DNA of 64,000 nt from Salinithrix halophila (GTDB lineage Bacteria; Bacillota; Bacilli; Thermoactinomycetales; DSM-45169), in NCBI RefSeq assembly GCF_042650125.1, contig NZ_JBHSAP010000007.1, forward strand, positions 62,001 to 126,000, given 5' to 3'. Below the pieces are notes generated by a model. The model saw only the letters and a program-made list of their open reading frames with translations. It did no database searches and was not told the origin of the DNA. Below are positions 26,387 to 36,002 of the stretch, in pieces; position 1 is the first letter of the stretch; each line of letters begins with the position of its first letter. A program made the position numbers and the translations under genes.

Positions 26387-28111
26387 TTAGGAATGGTTGC
26401 CGTTTAACCGTTCCAGCAGTTGATCCAGAGGCCAAGTATTGATTACATCCGCGGGTTCCAACCATCCCCGTCGGGCAGTCGCCACACCCATGTTGATGAA
26501 GTCAAACCCTTCGGGGGCATGGGCGTCCGTATTGATTGAAAAGGTAAGGCCGTATTCCTCCTTGCCTTTTTTCAGATAAATATCGTTCAAATCAAGCCGG
26601 TAGGGATGGGAGTTAAGCTCCAAGATCGTACCGGTTTCTTTCGCCTTCTGAAATACACGATCCAAATGGAGGGCATAAGGCCCCCGACGGTTAATCAAGC
26701 GCCCTGTCGGATGAGCGATGATATGGACATACGGATTTTCCATGGCATTCAGGACCCGGCGTGTAATCGTCTCTTCATCCTGCTGAAAAGAACTGTGGAT
26801 CGAGGCGATCACGAGGTCCAACTCTTTTAATACCTCATCAGAAAAATCCAACCTACCGTCTGGCAAGATGTCCATCTCTACCCCGGCTAAGACAGTAAAA
26901 TCCTTCATTTCCTCATTAACGGCCTCAATTTCTTCCCTCTGCCTTTTTAAATCCTCTGCCGTCAAGCCGCCGGCAACTCTGAGGGACTGGGAGTGATCCG
27001 TAACAGCGATATAGCGGTAACCACGCTTTTGCGCCGCGAGAGCCATTTCCTTGATCGATCCGGTCCCATCACTCCATCGGGTATGCATATGAAGGTCTCC
27101 CCGATAATCCTCCAAGCGGATCAGTCGGGGCAATTCATCCGCTGTCCGTTCAAATTCCCCCCGATCTTCACGGATTTCCGGAGCGACATAGGGAAGTTGT
27201 AGTTTTTCATACAGCTCTTTCTCCTCCCTGAAGGCGAAATCTTCTCCCTTTGCCGGATCGCAAATGCCATATTCGCTTACTTTCCACCCGAATTCCTTGG
27301 CCCGCTGCCGGATGCGAACATTATGTTCTTTGGAACCGGTAAAATGATGGAGCGTGGAGATAAATTGGGACGGAGCAACCAGCCGAACATCCACTTGGAT
27401 CTCCAGACCCAGATCGATAAGCAAGCTTACTTTCTTCTCCCCGCTGGCCACTACCTTGGTCACTTCCGGCATTTCCGTTAAAACCTTTGCGACAGCGGAT
27501 GGAGCTTCCGTCGCAACTACCAGGTCGATATCTTTAACCGTCTCCTTCATCCTCCGAAGGGAGCCGGCGGTTTCCGCCCGACTCACTTCGGGCAGCTCCT
27601 GCAATCGTTTCAGGATTTTTTCGGCAATCGGGAGAGCATGAACCAGGAGATGATGGCGCGGGCGCTCTCGATAGTTACGGATACCCTCTAGCATGTTTTT
27701 TTCTTTTTTCTCTCCAAAACCCGCCAAATTCCGAATCCGCCCTTCCTTTACCGCCTCCTCTAACTCATCCAGGTTGGTGATTTTCAATTCCCGGTACAGT
27801 GCATGAATCGATTTAGGACCCAGTCCTGGAATTTCAAGCAGGGAAGGAAGCCCGGCAGGCAACTCTTCCTTCAATTGTTTCAGTTGTTCCAACTCACCGG
27901 TCTCCAAAATTTCTCGGATCGCCGCCGCCGTCCCTTTCCCTACCCCAGCCAATTCTTCTGGGCGCTCTCTCAGCACCTCCAAAGAAACACGGCTGTTTTC
28001 CAGCGCACGTGCCGCTCGCCTGTAAGCGTTCACTTTGAAAGGATTATCCCCCCTCAATTCCATCAAGTTCGCCAATTCCAGGAGCATTAAAGCAACCTTT
28101 TTGGTGTTCAT
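26387..28111 (-). CDS. polX: family X DNA polymerase / PHP exonuclease PolX
   Basis: A 574-residue repair polymerase with gap-filling and 3'-5' exonuclease activities. N-terminal helix-hairpin-helix and Pol-beta-like domains occupy about residues 1-315 (LLEIPGLGPKSIHALY; the polymerase Asp pair is in MKETVKDIDLVVAT). The PHP domain occupies about 335-574 (DLHMHTRWSDGTGSIKE, AVTDHS, NTDAHAP metal ligands). ATG with GGGAGG upstream. A terminator separates it from cvpA. The zapA-cvpA-polX-mutS2 order is conserved in Bacillales. Here sleB is inserted between polX and mutS2. Confidence 0.95.
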   Translation of the reverse strand: MNTKKVALMLLELANLMELRGDNPFKVNAYRRAARALENSRVSLEVLRERPEELAGVGKGTAAAIREILETGELEQLKQLKEELPAGLPSLLEIPGLGPKSIHALYRELKITNLDELEEAVKEGRIRNLAGFGEKKEKNMLEGIRNYRERPRHHLLVHALPIAEKILKRLQELPEVSRAETAGSLRRMKETVKDIDLVVATEAPSAVAKVLTEMPEVTKVVASGEKKVSLLIDLGLEIQVDVRLVAPSQFISTLHHFTGSKEHNVRIRQRAKEFGWKVSEYGICDPAKGEDFAFREEKELYEKLQLPYVAPEIREDRGEFERTADELPRLIRLEDYRGDLHMHTRWSDGTGSIKEMALAAQKRGYRYIAVTDHSQSLRVAGGLTAEDLKRQREEIEAVNEEMKDFTVLAGVEMDILPDGRLDFSDEVLKELDLVIASIHSSFQQDEETITRRVLNAMENPYVHIIAHPTGRLINRRGPYALHLDRVFQKAKETGTILELNSHPYRLDLNDIYLKKGKEEYGLTFSINTDAHAPEGFDFINMGVATARRGWLEPADVINTWPLDQLLERLNGNHS

Positions 28112-28162
28112 GAGCCATTCCTCCCGTACCTTTCGTTTCGATTCATTCTTTCCAGCCAGAGA

Positions 28163-28187
28163 AAAAACCCCCTCCGTGGGGGTTTTT
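28163..28187 (-). terminator. hairpin between cvpA and polX
   Basis: AAAAACCCCC-loop-GGGGGTTTTT lies between the cvpA stop and the polX start. It may end the zapA-cvpA transcript. Confidence 0.7.
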
Positions 28188-28194
28188 GCTGGGA

Positions 28195-28722
28195 TCAGGA
28201 TTCGCTTTGTCCCCGTTTCATGCTGTTGGTGAGGTCTGGGGTCATATTCAGCATCCCTTGGCTGAGGGACGACTCCTCAACCGCTTTCTGGCCTTCCTGC
28301 CATGGCATCAGATGCAGCAAATTGACCACCACCATCAGCAACAGAAAGGCCTTGGCAACCCCCAATACCGCACCGCCCAACCCATTGATGTGGGAAAGAA
28401 CCGGGAGATTGGCGATCTGTGTAAGGAAAGAGGCCACTATGGAGACAGCAATCTTGGTCAACAGAAACAGTAGGAGGAAAGCTAAGGAATGGTAAACGAC
28501 CTTCTCAACAGGCAGCAAACCAACCGCCCCCGTCGTCCAGGTCTCCGGCAGTGGGATGGCTTTTGCCAAGGCGGGAGCGAGGTCGCCGCTGAATTGCCAG
28601 GCCACGTAAATGCCGAGCAATACGCTGATCAGGGAAGCCGTTTCCTTGATCAGCCCTTTTCGATAGCCCTGAAAAAGTCCTCCCACAACCAACAAGACGA
28701 TGATCCAATCCAACAGACCCAT
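28195..28722 (-). CDS. CvpA family membrane protein
   Basis: A 175-residue protein with four hydrophobic helices: MGLLDWIIVLLVVGGLFQGYRKG at the start, then about residues 32-50, 77-97 and 110-135. A polar tail follows. CvpA/YshB proteins are named for colicin V production in Escherichia coli, but their function in Firmicutes is unclear. GAAAGG precedes the ATG. It follows zapA by about 20 bases and is likely cotranscribed. Confidence 0.85.
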   Translation of the reverse strand: MGLLDWIIVLLVVGGLFQGYRKGLIKETASLISVLLGIYVAWQFSGDLAPALAKAIPLPETWTTGAVGLLPVEKVVYHSLAFLLLFLLTKIAVSIVASFLTQIANLPVLSHINGLGGAVLGVAKAFLLLMVVVNLLHLMPWQEGQKAVEESSLSQGMLNMTPDLTNSMKRGQSES

Positions 28723-28741
28723 CGTGTCATCAACCTTTCCT

Positions 28742-28993
28742 TTACACTTGTTCGTCTTCGATTAGGTGTAAAATTTCTTCGTATTCCTGTTTCAGCTTCA
28801 TATAAGCGTCGGTAATGTTGACCGCTGACAGAACGGCCAGCTTCGTTGTATCCAGGCGGGGGTTCCCTTGGGCCATCGACCGCATATTATCGTCAACCTG
28901 CCGGGCTACTTCCCGCATATATCCCGGGCTGGCCTTGCCTACGATATTGTACATCTGGCCAAAAATCTCCACGCTCAATCGGTTTTTGCTCAT
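28742..28993 (-). CDS. zapA: cell division protein ZapA
   Basis: An 83-residue FtsZ-associated protein that bundles FtsZ filaments at midcell. The N-terminal beta-strand head (NRLSVEIFGQMYNIVGKASPGYMREVARQVDDNMR) and the C-terminal coiled-coil helix (ITDAYMKLKQEYEEILHLIEDE) give the ZapA plan at the Bacillus size. ATG at 28993 has GGGGAGG seven bases upstream. A GTG one codon earlier is less well spaced. It follows pheT, as in Bacillus. Confidence 0.92.
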   Translation of the reverse strand: MSKNRLSVEIFGQMYNIVGKASPGYMREVARQVDDNMRSMAQGNPRLDTTKLAVLSAVNITDAYMKLKQEYEEILHLIEDEQV

Positions 28994-29083
28994 CACGCTT
29001 CCTCCCCGTACGCCAAAAAGGCCGTCTTCCCATACTTCGATCCGTCAGCACCAACCTCCTGCCGGAGCCGGGACGGGAGGGGA

Positions 29084-31510
29084 TTATTGTCTCAGTGTCG
29101 CGTTGCAGACCTCTTTCAACCGATCGACGATCTGTTGATGGACTCGGTTGACTTCTTCATCGGTCAACGTTCGGTCCTCCGCCCGGTACTGCAATGCGTA
29201 TGCGACACTTTTCTTCCCTTCCCCAATTTGCTCTCCGGTAAACACATCAAAGAGAGTTACCGCCTCTAGCCATTCCCCGCCGGTCTCACGGATGACATGT
29301 ACCAGTTCGGCGGAAGACCGATCAGTATCCACAACGAGGGCCAAATCACGGGTGACTGCTGGATACCTCGGGAGGGCACGGTAGGTTGTCTCTGTCTTTT
29401 CCGACTGTGCAAACAGCGGATGTACAGCCAATTGGAAGGCATAGGTTTCGCCTAGATCATGGGCTTCTGCCGTCTGCGGATGGAGTTGTCCGACCAAACC
29501 GATGGTTTCTCCATTGAGTAGGATTTCCGCCGTTCGACCCGGATGCCAACCTTCCGGTCGGGCGGCCTGGTATGTGATCCCGCCGATGCCCAATCGATGA
29601 CAAAGAAATTCTACCAAGCCCTTGACTACAAAGAAATCTGGAGTGGCATCTCCCGTCTGCCAGTGTTTCGACCCTGTCTCACCGGTGAGGAGGCCAGCCA
29701 ATTCCCACCGCTCCTCCGGCAACTTGTTCAACTTCCGTTCATCCGTGAGATAGATTTTCCCGAGTTCGAAAAGGGCGACACCTGCCTCCCGCCGGTGAAT
29801 GTTGTATTCCGCTGTCTCGAGGAGCTGGGGAACCACGGAGGTTCGCAATACCTTCCGTTCATCGCTCATCGGCATATTGAGACGAATCGGTCGCATCCCT
29901 TCCGCAGCGGGGGTTTCCACTTCGTTAAGCCTGGAAGGTGAGGTAAGACTATAATTGATCACCTCAAACAGTCCCGCATCCCGAAGGGTATGGCGAATAA
30001 TCCGTCGCATCCGCTGTTCCGGTGTCAGGGATCCCGGCGATTGCTGTCCCCAAGGTAGCGTCGTAGGAATGCGATCATATCCGTACAGGCGGGCTACTTC
30101 TTCGATCAGATCCACCTCGATGGAGATATCTGGCCGCCGGGAAGGAACCTGAACCCGGTATACTCCCTCCCCCTTTACCAACGGGAACCGAAGGCGGCGG
30201 AAGATATCCTCCACGGTTTCTTCGGGGATCTGAACCCCGAGTACTCCGATCAGCCGGTTATGGCGGAGAGTGACCGACACTTCATCGATATCCCCCAGCG
30301 TCTCCGCTCTCACTTCGGAGGCGGCTTTCCCACCAGCCAACTCACCGAGGAGTTGGACGGCACGGTGGAGAGCAGGAATGATCCGCTCCGGATCCACTCC
30401 TTTCTCAAAGCGACTGCTCGCTTCGGAACGAAGCCCCAGTTTACGGGCCGTGCGGCGGACGGAAGGCGGAGCGAAATAGGCGGATTCCAGCAGCACCGTA
30501 GTCGTCGAATTCGTCACTTCGGAATCCTGACCGCCCATCACACCAGCGATCCCGATCGGCTGGGTGCCGTCGGTAATCAGGAGCGTTTCTTCATCACAAG
30601 CCCGGGTAACGCCGTCCAGCGTAACCACCTGTTCCCCCGGTCGAGCCCGGCGAACCACGATCTCTCCGTCCGAGATTCGCTCATAGTCAAAGGCGTGAAG
30701 GGGCTGGCCATACTCCAGCATCACGTAGTTGGTCACGTCGACGACGTTGTTAATTGGGCGGATCCCTGCGGAAAGAAGCCGATTCTGCAACCATTGGGGA
30801 GAAGGAGCCAAGGTAAGTCCCTCCACCACCTGGGCAGCATAAAAGGGGCAGTCTTCTTCGGCGTCTAGAAGAAGGTCCACCGATTTTCCTTTTCCAAGGG
30901 GCGTCTGTTCCTGGGGTTCAGGTAAGTTTACCTCTCGGTCAAGAAGGGCGGCCACTTCGTACGCGACACCGATCATGCTGAGACAATCGGATCGGTTAGG
31001 TGTCAGGTCTAGTTCCAACACATGGTCTTCCAACTCGAGGATCTCCTTGATATTCGAACCCGCCTCCGCGTCCGCAGGTAAAACAAGAATTCCCTCCTGC
31101 TGCTCTTTGGGAAGCAATTTTTCCGGTAAACCCAGCTCTTTAGCAGAGCAGATCATCCCCTGGGAAGAGACGCCGCGAAGCTTCGACTTCTTGATTTTCA
31201 TGCCTCCCGGCAGCTTGGCACCGTGAAGAGCGACCGGCACCTGTTGTCCCTGGGCGACGTTGGAGGCTCCACAGACAATCTGCAGCCGTTCCTCCCCGCC
31301 CGTATCGACAGAGCAGACACGTAGTTTATCGGCATTGGGATGGGGCTCGACACCCGTAACGTGGCCAACGACCACCTTCTCCACACCACCGTCCCGGCTC
31401 TGAATCACATCCACCTCAATACCACCCCGTGTCAGCGCTTCGGCCAACTCCTCGGGGGTGACGCCCTCCAAGTCTACGTATTGGTTCAGCCAACGATAGG
31501 ATACCAGCAT
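29084..31510 (-). CDS. pheT: phenylalanyl-tRNA synthetase beta subunit
   Basis: An 808-residue beta chain of the alpha2-beta2 synthetase charging tRNA-Phe. The domains appear in order: N-terminal OB-fold tRNA-binding domain (about 40-150, VGHVTGVEPHPNADKLRVC), B3/B4 editing region (about 205-400, GVTRACDEETLLITDGTQPIG), B5 domain (about 400-475) and the ferredoxin-like anticodon-binding domain at the C-terminus. ATG with GGGAG upstream. It lies 21 bases after pheS in one operon under the T-box. Confidence 0.97.
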   Translation of the reverse strand: MLVSYRWLNQYVDLEGVTPEELAEALTRGGIEVDVIQSRDGGVEKVVVGHVTGVEPHPNADKLRVCSVDTGGEERLQIVCGASNVAQGQQVPVALHGAKLPGGMKIKKSKLRGVSSQGMICSAKELGLPEKLLPKEQQEGILVLPADAEAGSNIKEILELEDHVLELDLTPNRSDCLSMIGVAYEVAALLDREVNLPEPQEQTPLGKGKSVDLLLDAEEDCPFYAAQVVEGLTLAPSPQWLQNRLLSAGIRPINNVVDVTNYVMLEYGQPLHAFDYERISDGEIVVRRARPGEQVVTLDGVTRACDEETLLITDGTQPIGIAGVMGGQDSEVTNSTTTVLLESAYFAPPSVRRTARKLGLRSEASSRFEKGVDPERIIPALHRAVQLLGELAGGKAASEVRAETLGDIDEVSVTLRHNRLIGVLGVQIPEETVEDIFRRLRFPLVKGEGVYRVQVPSRRPDISIEVDLIEEVARLYGYDRIPTTLPWGQQSPGSLTPEQRMRRIIRHTLRDAGLFEVINYSLTSPSRLNEVETPAAEGMRPIRLNMPMSDERKVLRTSVVPQLLETAEYNIHRREAGVALFELGKIYLTDERKLNKLPEERWELAGLLTGETGSKHWQTGDATPDFFVVKGLVEFLCHRLGIGGITYQAARPEGWHPGRTAEILLNGETIGLVGQLHPQTAEAHDLGETYAFQLAVHPLFAQSEKTETTYRALPRYPAVTRDLALVVDTDRSSAELVHVIRETGGEWLEAVTLFDVFTGEQIGEGKKSVAYALQYRAEDRTLTDEEVNRVHQQIVDRLKEVCNATLRQ

Positions 31511-31531
31511 CCGTGATCTCCCTCTCTTCTC

Positions 31532-32566
31532 TTAAAGCGATTGAAATTGGCGCAGAAACTTGACATCGTTGGTGTAGAAGTGGCGAATGTCATCAATCCC
31601 GTATTTCAGAAGCGCAATCCGATCCGGTCCCATACCGAAAGCAAATCCCGTATAACGCTCGGAATCGTATCCCGCCCCTTCCAGCACCCTCGGGTGGACC
31701 ATACCCGCTCCCAGGATCTCGATCCAACCGGTATTCTTACACATCCGGCACCCTTCACCACCACACTGGATACAAGAAATATCCATTTCCACACTGGGCT
31801 CGGTAAAGGGAAAATAGCTCGGACGTAGACGGGTCTCCAGTTTCATTCCAAACATCTTCTCGGCAAAACCTGCCAAAATTCCGTGCAACTCGCTCATCGC
31901 GATGCCCCGATCAATCACCAAGCCCTCCACCTGGTGAAACTGGTGAGAGTGGGTGGCGTCATCATCATCCCGCCGGTACACCTTACCAGGACAAATGATT
32001 TTGACCGGAACCTGGCCTTCTTTCGCTTCCATTGTCCGCACCTGCACCGGAGAGGTATGCGTCCGGAGCAGGATTTCCGGTGTAATGTAAAAAGAATCCT
32101 GCATATCTCGGGCGGGGTGTTCCTTGGGCAGGTTAAGTGCTTCGAAATTATAATAGTCCGATTCCACTTCCGGCCCTTCCGCCACTTCAAAGCCCATCCC
32201 GATGAAGATATCTTCAATTTGTTCAATCACGGCGGAGATAGGATGAACCGCTCCCAATGAAGGAGGAGCAGCTGGCAAGGTGACGTCTAGGGCTTCTGCC
32301 TCCAAACGGGTAGTCAAAGCGGCTTTTTTCAACTCTTCTTCCTTGTTACCGATCCATCGCTCCAACCCGGTACGGATTTCGTTTGCCAACCCTCCGACAA
32401 CCGGTCGTTCCTCCGGGGAGAGGTCTTTCATTCCCCGTAGGATTGTGGTTAATTCCCCTTTTTTTCCGAGATATTTGACACGCAGATCCTTGAGTTGATC
32501 CAGGTCCGCTGCTTCCCGGATCGCTGTTTCGGCTTTTTTTTCCAGTGATTTCAGACGCTCGCGCAT
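31532..32566 (-). CDS. pheS: phenylalanyl-tRNA synthetase alpha subunit
   Basis: The catalytic alpha chain of PheRS, 344 residues from the ATG at 32566. It has an N-terminal coiled coil that grips the tRNA (about 1-85), then class II synthetase motifs: motif 2 region KVYRRDDDDATHSHQFHQVEG, and motif 3 GFAFGMGPDRIALLKYGI near the end. A Cys4 zinc-like cluster CIQCGGEGCRMCKNTG sits at about 270-285. GGAGGAGG lies upstream. Expression is controlled by the phenylalanine T-box directly before it. Confidence 0.97.
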   Translation of the reverse strand: MRERLKSLEKKAETAIREAADLDQLKDLRVKYLGKKGELTTILRGMKDLSPEERPVVGGLANEIRTGLERWIGNKEEELKKAALTTRLEAEALDVTLPAAPPSLGAVHPISAVIEQIEDIFIGMGFEVAEGPEVESDYYNFEALNLPKEHPARDMQDSFYITPEILLRTHTSPVQVRTMEAKEGQVPVKIICPGKVYRRDDDDATHSHQFHQVEGLVIDRGIAMSELHGILAGFAEKMFGMKLETRLRPSYFPFTEPSVEMDISCIQCGGEGCRMCKNTGWIEILGAGMVHPRVLEGAGYDSERYTGFAFGMGPDRIALLKYGIDDIRHFYTNDVKFLRQFQSL

Positions 32567-32600
32567 AGTGGTGACGCCTCCTCCAATCAATCCTGGTAAA

Positions 32601-32880
32601 TAAAAAAACCCCGCGTCCGAGGGACGAGAGTTTCGTGGTACCACCCTGGTTGGACAAACTCCTACAATAGAAGAGGAGGTTTGTCCCGCTCATTGCATCG
32701 ATAACGGAATTTATCCGGTAACCCTTACTGCCGCTAAACCGGGTTCGGGGCACGGCTCCGGAGTGAACTTCCCGCGGCCGGTTCCCGATGGCGCTCTCAG
32801 TCAAGGCGCCTTCTCCCTGAAGGGACGTACGGCGGTACTCTTCTCCATCACAGCCGATTACGTTGCACTTGTGTTCCATA
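32601..32880 (-). ncRNA. T-box leader of pheST (specifier UUC)
   Basis: On the minus strand the T-box core AGGGTGGTACCACG (rc of 32637-32649) precedes a terminator stem (CGTCC / GGACG) and TTTTTTT. Stem I has the segment GAAGTTCACTCCGGAGC, in which TTC followed by A (32765-32767) sits where the specifier codon is expected. UUC is a phenylalanine codon and agrees with the downstream genes. Uncharged tRNA-Phe would stabilise the antiterminator and turn pheST on. Confidence 0.92.
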
Positions 32881-32908
32881 GTATAGCGGAAATGAGACCG
32901 GTTTGCAA
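32880..32908 (-). promoter_or_regulatory. promoter of the pheST T-box leader
   Basis: TTGCAA (rc 32903-32908) and TATACT (rc 32880-32885) with a 17-base spacer lie directly before the leader. Confidence 0.7.
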
Positions 32909-32918
32909 CGGGCTTTTC

Positions 32919-33722
32919 TCAAGATTCTCCATCGCCTTGGGTCCAGTCCTGTCGTACTAGTTCGTATAACAGGATGCCAGCCGTAACGGAGACATTGAGA
33001 GACTCCACTTCTCCCGGCATAGGGATCTGCACATGGGTATCCGACAGGGCTTGCACCTCAGGCGATACCCCTCGTCCTTCATTTCCAAGAAGCAGAGCGG
33101 TCTTGGTAGGAAACTCAAATCGGAAGTGATACCGTTCCGCCCGCGGACTGGTACTCACAATGAAGTAACCCTGCCGCTTTAATTCGGGGATCCCTTTCTT
33201 TAGATCAACTCGGCGGAGCCGAGAACGGAAAAGAGAGCCCATCGCCGATCGAACGACCTTGGGATTATAAGGATCCACCGTTCCTGTACCCAACCAGACG
33301 TCCCTAACTCCCGCTGCTTCTGCAGTTCGCAGGATCGCCCCTAGGTTTCCTGGATCCTGGATCGCGTCCAGAAGCAAGACACGAGCGCGATCCGCAGATT
33401 GTAACGGACCCCTCTCCGAAGGAACGACAACCTCAGCAGCTATCCCTTGGGGAGAGGGGGTATCAACCAACTGTTGGAAAGTAGAGGGGTACAGAGAAAA
33501 AATCGGCGCATCTCCTAGTCCGGCAACCCGGTCAAGTATATGAGTGCCTTCGTCGGAAACGAGGATGGCCCTGATTTTCCAACCAGCCTGCACCGCTTCC
33601 TCCAAGAGGTGTACCCCCTCGATCAGGAGAGTTCCGTTTTCATCCCGCCCCTTCCGGGTAGCCAATTTACGCCAGTGCTTTACCCGGTCATTGCGGGAAG
33701 AAGTGATTCGTCGGATATTCAT
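32919..33722 (-). CDS. TrmH/SpoU-family RNA 2'-O-methyltransferase
   Basis: A 267-residue SPOUT methyltransferase acting on rRNA or tRNA ribose. The N-terminal substrate-binding domain (NDRVKHWRKLATRKGRDENGTLLIEGVHLLEEA) is followed by the knotted SAM domain with motif 1 LLLDAIQDPGNLGAILRTAEAAGV, motif 2 LLLGNEGRGVS and motif 3 IPMPGEVESLNVSVTAGILLYE. The order matches RlmB/TsnR-like YsgA of Bacillus, which sits next to pheS. ATG at 33722. A GTG one codon earlier shares the same GGAGAAGG site. The target nucleotide is unknown. Confidence 0.9.
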   Translation of the reverse strand: MNIRRITSSRNDRVKHWRKLATRKGRDENGTLLIEGVHLLEEAVQAGWKIRAILVSDEGTHILDRVAGLGDAPIFSLYPSTFQQLVDTPSPQGIAAEVVVPSERGPLQSADRARVLLLDAIQDPGNLGAILRTAEAAGVRDVWLGTGTVDPYNPKVVRSAMGSLFRSRLRRVDLKKGIPELKRQGYFIVSTSPRAERYHFRFEFPTKTALLLGNEGRGVSPEVQALSDTHVQIPMPGEVESLNVSVTAGILLYELVRQDWTQGDGES

Positions 33723-33726
33723 CACG

Positions 33727-34380
33727 TTACGCCTTCTCCTCTAATTTCTTTAAGTCGTTGTTGTGGCCGATCACCACGAGAATATCCCCTTCTTTGATCC
33801 GATCACTGGCCAGAGGAGCAATATTTATACCCGGGCCACTCTTGATCGCCATCACGTTGCAGCCGAATTTCGCTCGAATATCCAGCTGCTCCAGGGACTT
33901 ACCAGCGAAAAACTCCCCAGCGTGCACCTCAATAATACTGTAATCATCGGCTAACTCGATATAATCCAGGATATTGGGGGAAATCAAGTTGTGGACGACC
34001 CGCACTCCCATATCCCGTTCGGGGTAGATCACTTTGTCGGCACCAATTTTATACAGCACTTTTCCATGCAGGTCGTTGCGTGCCTTCACGACCACTTTTC
34101 CCACACCGATTTCCTGCAGGATCAAGCTGGTCATAATGCTGGATTGGATGTCCTCTCCAATCGAAACAACCACAACGTCGAAGTTACGGATTCCCAGAGC
34201 CCGTAGGGCGTTTTCATCGGTGGAGTCCGCCTCCACGGCATGGGTAACAATCTGGGCGTAATCTTGCACCCGATGGGGATCCTTATCAATGGCCAGTACC
34301 TCGTACCCCATATCATGAAGAGTCTTGGCGACGCTTCCCCCGAAACGTCCCAACCCGATGACGGCAAATTGCTTATTCAT
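33727..34380 (-). CDS. Ktr/Trk potassium uptake regulatory subunit
   Basis: A 217-residue cytoplasmic RCK protein gating a KtrB-type potassium channel. The N-terminal Rossmann domain (FAVIGLGRFGGSVAKTL, DKDPHRVQDYA) binds nucleotides. The C-terminal RCK_C domain (about 135-217), as in KtrA and KtrC, can bind cyclic di-AMP. ATG with AGAGGAGG upstream. No ktrB is adjacent, resembling the lone ktrC locus of Bacillus. The stop is four bases before the methyltransferase start codons, so the two are cotranscribed. Confidence 0.9.
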   Translation of the reverse strand: MNKQFAVIGLGRFGGSVAKTLHDMGYEVLAIDKDPHRVQDYAQIVTHAVEADSTDENALRALGIRNFDVVVVSIGEDIQSSIMTSLILQEIGVGKVVVKARNDLHGKVLYKIGADKVIYPERDMGVRVVHNLISPNILDYIELADDYSIIEVHAGEFFAGKSLEQLDIRAKFGCNVMAIKSGPGINIAPLASDRIKEGDILVVIGHNNDLKKLEEKA

Positions 34381-34494
34381 GCGGATCCTCCTCTGTGTCA
34401 GCAAACAATCGCGCTTATTATACCACAATTTTAATTTAACTACGGATAAGTCGCGTTCGGTGGGCAACAATACGGAAGAAAGGAGGGTGATTCC

Positions 34495-34734
34495 ATGAGC
34501 TTTCCCATTCGCGGCGCGGTGATCCATAATATCCAGGACATGAGCCAGGATGAGTTGCGCAATATGGTGACAGATTCCATCGAACGCGGTGAAGAAAAAT
34601 TGCTCCCCGGCTTAGGTGTTCTGTTTGAAGTCATCTGGGAGAACAGCGCTAAAAACGAACAAGACCATATGATCCAAACCCTGCACGGCAATATGCCCAA
34701 GGAAAAAGCTCAACCTCCGGTTTCTCCCTCATAA
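34495..34734 (+). CDS. sspI: small acid-soluble spore protein SspI
   Basis: A 79-residue minor SASP made in the forespore. The core matches Bacillus SspI: FPIRGAVIHNI, then DSIERGEEKLLPGLGVLFEVIWENS, then the terminal helix. ATG follows AAAGGAGGG. It is monocistronic, divergent from the ktr gene and ended by a strong terminator. A forespore promoter is expected, but I could not fix its boxes with confidence. In Bacillus sspI also neighbours pheS and ysgA. Confidence 0.9.
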   Translation: MSFPIRGAVIHNIQDMSQDELRNMVTDSIERGEEKLLPGLGVLFEVIWENSAKNEQDHMIQTLHGNMPKEKAQPPVSPS

Positions 34735-34787
34735 GGGGACTGAAAGCGGGCCTCTCGCTAGTTCATCTTTTTCCGTTCTCGATACGT

Positions 34788-34830
34788 AAAAAACCGTCCG
34801 ATCGGATGATGCTCCGATCAGACGGTTTTT
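34788..34830. terminator. bidirectional terminator between sspI and M42 peptidase
   Basis: AAAAACCGTC outer arms with an inner CGATCGGA / TCCGATCAG stem, then TTTTTTT. It overlaps the peptidase stop. Confidence 0.85.
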
Positions 34831-35913
34831 TTAGATGGGAAGATTCTCCACCGTTTCCGTGTCCAAACGCCGGATGACAGCGACCAGCAAATCGACTAAA
34901 CCTTCGATATCATCCTCATGGATGATCGAAGTATGGCTATGAATATACCGGGCCGGGACGCCCATGGTCACCGTCGGCACGCCTTCTCCATAGAGATGGA
35001 TATGACTGGCATCGGTGGCTCCCCGCGCGAGCCATTCGTACTGAAGCGGAATCCCTTCTTCTTCAGCCGTTTCCTGAATCAACCGGACGAGTCCCCGATG
35101 GGGTACGTGGCCCGCATCATAGAGGACCAACAGGGGACCGCCTCCCAAGTTGCAAGGTGCCTGATCCTTGCAACCGCCGGGCGTATCGCCGGCGATTCCC
35201 ACATCGACGGCGATGCCGATATCGGGTTTCACAGCAGCAGTGGCTGTGAAGGCACCACGGCGTCCCACTTCTTCCATAACCGTTCCGACACTGTAGACGG
35301 TATTAGGGAGATTCGTTCCATGGAGGCGTCGCAACAGTTCAACCGCCACAGCACAACCCATACGGTTATCCATCCCTTTGGCCAACCAGTGCTTGGGATT
35401 GGCCATTTCAGTGAAAGGGGAATGGGGAACAATGACGTCACCGGGACGGATGCCCCAGGATTCCGCTTCTTCTCGGTCGGTAGCACCGACATCGATAAAC
35501 AACTCATCGAGAGGAACTGCCTTTTTCCGTTGTTCCGGCGACAACAGATGGGGGGGCTTCGAACCAACTACACCTAACAGCTCCCCTTTTCCTGTCATCA
35601 CTTCCACCCGCTGGGCTGGAACCACTTGGCTCCACCATCCTCCAAGAGGCTGAAAACGCAAGTACCCAGCTTCCGTAATACGTGTCACCATGAAGCCCAC
35701 TTCATCCAGATGGCCGGCCACCATGATGCGCGGTCCCTCCCCCCCTTGGCGGGCGATCACTGCACCTAGATTGTCAGAGGCCACTTCATCAGCAAAAGGG
35801 GCAACCTGGCGAACCATCACTTCCCGCACAGGCCCTTCGTGCCCCGGTGGACCCGGTGCATTGGTTAGTTCTGCCAGGGTTTTTTTAAGCTCTCCCTGTG
35901 TTTTTTCGGACAT
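34831..35913 (-). CDS. M42 family metallo-aminopeptidase
   Basis: A 360-residue cytoplasmic dizinc peptidase of the YsdC/glutamyl-aminopeptidase type. Metal and catalytic residues are visible in order: AGHLDEVGFMV (His and Asp, about residue 70), WLAKGMDNRMGC (bridging Asp), TVMEEVGRRGA (catalytic Glu and ligand Glu), VDVGIAGDTPGG (Asp) and RYIHSHTSIIHEDDIEG (His). ATG at 35913 has AGAGGTG seven bases upstream. It clusters with pheST, the methyltransferase and sspI as in other Bacillales. Confidence 0.9.
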   Translation of the reverse strand: MSEKTQGELKKTLAELTNAPGPPGHEGPVREVMVRQVAPFADEVASDNLGAVIARQGGEGPRIMVAGHLDEVGFMVTRITEAGYLRFQPLGGWWSQVVPAQRVEVMTGKGELLGVVGSKPPHLLSPEQRKKAVPLDELFIDVGATDREEAESWGIRPGDVIVPHSPFTEMANPKHWLAKGMDNRMGCAVAVELLRRLHGTNLPNTVYSVGTVMEEVGRRGAFTATAAVKPDIGIAVDVGIAGDTPGGCKDQAPCNLGGGPLLVLYDAGHVPHRGLVRLIQETAEEEGIPLQYEWLARGATDASHIHLYGEGVPTVTMGVPARYIHSHTSIIHEDDIEGLVDLLVAVIRRLDTETVENLPI

Positions 35914-36002
35914 TATGTACACCTCTTTCCATCAGACCCACGTGGCTTTATCTTATCACAGGTTTGGGAGCCCTTTCTCCCTTCCTTTATTGGATACAAA
36001 AA

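Noticed and set aside
32566..32644. Extension of pheS upstream of 32566
   Set aside because: It reads through the T-box terminator, and the ATG at 32566 gives the normal PheS length.
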